In this document: positions 5,271 through 6,138 of the stretch, piece after piece
How positions within the stretch are numbered: the stretch's first letter is position 1
How the letters are laid out: every line of letters begins with the position of its first letter
Assembly (NCBI GenBank): GCA_004366195.1
Contig: SIRV01000251.1
Coordinates: 1-6,138, forward strand
DNA length: 6,138 bases
Source of the DNA: Actinomycetota bacterium
GTDB taxonomy: Bacteria > Actinomycetota > UBA4738 > HRBIN12
Direction of reading: 5' to 3'
Program-made: the position numbers and the translations under genes
Notes under the pieces: generated by a model
Databases searched by the model: none
What the model was told of the DNA's origin: nothing
The model's input: the letters and a program-made list of their open reading frames with translations, nothing else

Positions 5271-5289
5271 TGAAGGCACCGTGAAGGCG
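5271..5289. promoter_or_regulatory. Direct-repeat site GTGAAGGC-N3-GTGAAGGC (site B), possible response-regulator box
   Basis: GTGAAGGC occurs exactly at 5271-5278 and 5282-5289, an 11-bp period. In the TGAAG-N6-TGAAG form it matches site A upstream of the multicopper oxidase, and both have the same orientation relative to the minus-strand gene they precede. OmpR/PhoB-type regulators bind such head-to-tail repeats. The kinase encoded just upstream would normally be paired with a regulator of this kind, which is not visible in the window. Confidence 0.4.
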
Positions 5290-5419
5290 AGATGCCGATC
5301 CCGTGCGTCCGGCGTGGTCGCCGGTCACCGGGGGTCGACGAACGCGGGGATCCCGAGGGGCGCGGCCTCGAGCCCCCGCCCCTCCGACCGCCTCCGGCGG
5401 GAGCGGACGGCGGCACCCG

Positions 5420-6138
5420 TCATCGGGCGCTCGTTCCCCCCGCCCCCACCTCGGCCCGAGACCGTGGACGGCCGGCGCCGGCGGCCGCCGACCCGGGCGG
5501 CGCCGCCGGAAGGCGGACGGTGAAGGTCGTCCCGCGACCGGGTTCGCTCTCCACCGCGATCTCGCCCCCGTGGGCGAGCACGAGTTCGCGGGCCACCGTG
5601 AGACCGATCCCCGAGCCCCCCGCCCTCGCTCCCCGACCGCGGAAGAACCGCTCGAACACGTGGGGCAGCTCGTCGGAGGGGATCCCCGGTCCGGTGTCGC
5701 TGACCCGCAGGATCGCCTCCGCGCCGCGTCGCCGGAGCTCTACGCGCACCGTACCCCCGGCGGGGGTGAACTTGAGCGCGTTGGACAGGAGGTTGGTCAC
5801 GACCTGTCGGATCCGGACCGGATCGACCTCCGCCACCGCGTCCTCGAGCTCCGACTCCAGGCGCACGCCGGCGGCGTCGAAGGGGCCGGCGAACTCCTCG
5901 AGGGCCCCCTCGAGCACGGGGCGGAGATCCGTGGGGCGCCGCTCCAGCGAGAACCCCGCCGCCTCGGCGGAGGCGAGCGCCTCCAGATCGGCGACCAGGC
6001 GTCCGAGCCGCAGGGTCTCCTCGTGGAGCGAGGCCAGCGCCTTGGGGGTGGGCTCCTTCACCCCGTCCTGGAGCGCCTCGATCTCGCTCCGGAGGATCGC
6101 CAGGGGCGTGCGGAGCTCGTGCGCGACATCGGCGGCGA
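5420..6138 (-). CDS. Sensor histidine kinase, C-terminal catalytic part (partial)
   Basis: The frame is open from the right edge to the TGA at 5422-5420, giving 238 residues; the sensor, membrane and HAMP parts lie outside the window. The H-box DVAHELRTPLAIL puts the phospho-accepting His at residue 6 (codon 6121-6119), in a HisKA dimerisation helix pair to about 60. The HATPase domain (about 70-210) shows the N-box NLLSNALKF (115-123), G1 DTGPGIP (147-153), F-box FERFFRG (161-167), G2 GSGIGLTVARELV (174-186) and the closing GRGTTFTVRLP. All ATP-binding motifs are intact, so the kinase looks active. The last 28 residues are a Gly/Ala/Arg-rich extension. The type is that of BaeS/CusS-like kinases working with OmpR-family regulators. 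What it senses is not visible; the neighbours suggest metal or envelope stress. Confidence 0.95.
   Translation of the reverse strand, partial: AADVAHELRTPLAILRSEIEALQDGVKEPTPKALASLHEETLRLGRLVADLEALASAEAAGFSLERRPTDLRPVLEGALEEFAGPFDAAGVRLESELEDAVAEVDPVRIRQVVTNLLSNALKFTPAGGTVRVELRRRGAEAILRVSDTGPGIPSDELPHVFERFFRGRGARAGGSGIGLTVARELVLAHGGEIAVESEPGRGTTFTVRLPAAPPGSAAAGAGRPRSRAEVGAGGTSAR

Noticed and set aside
5209..5419. A further small gene in the 211-nt gap between the kinase and the small membrane protein
   Set aside because: No frame there has both a start with an SD and coherent protein character; the gap holds only the direct-repeat site and a weak promoter-like hexamer.

Overview
The window comes from a very GC-rich bacterial chromosome. 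GC-biased third codon positions, long antisense open frames, a Tat-type lipoprotein signal and simple SD-led genes fit an actinobacterium-like organism, probably from an environmental or metagenomic assembly. This is inferred from composition and protein style; there is no rRNA or marker gene to place it.

Layout. 2-325 (+) is the C-terminal end of a polytopic membrane protein that resembles the last part of a nickel/cobalt (NiCoT/NicO-type) permease. 326-495 is a convergent gap with a short tandem repeat and weak inverted repeats. 496-1979 (-) is an exported three-domain multicopper oxidase with all its copper-ligand motifs, but it is split by a frame break near 1020-1031, so it is disrupted as sequenced. 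1980-2187 is a divergent control region. From it run rightward a four-helix membrane protein with a CPICNK motif (2188-2676) and a membrane-anchored rhodanese (2673-3116), which overlap by 4 nt. 3223-4941 (+) is a Tat-exported lipoprotein of the alkaline phosphatase/phosphodiesterase superfamily. Its domain order looks circularly permuted: the usual C-terminal end of the fold sits at the N-terminus. Convergent to it, on the minus strand, are a 77-residue His/Met-rich membrane protein (4975-5208) and, upstream of that, the C-terminal catalytic part of a sensor histidine kinase (5420-6138, running off the window).

How the parts may work together. Multicopper oxidase, Met-rich copper-binding loop, CPxC membrane protein, exported rhodanese, His/Met-rich small protein, a possible Ni/Co permease and a two-component kinase together suggest a cell-envelope metal (probably copper) and thiol/sulfur redox locus. 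Two sites with the same architecture, TGAA(G/C)-N6-TGAA(G/C) with an 11-bp period typical of OmpR/PhoB-type response regulators, lie upstream of the oxidase and upstream of the His/Met-rich protein. They may be targets of the regulator that partners the kinase. The main points for follow-up are the permuted phosphatase, the frame break in the oxidase, the shared direct-repeat sites and the coupled CPICNK/rhodanese pair.
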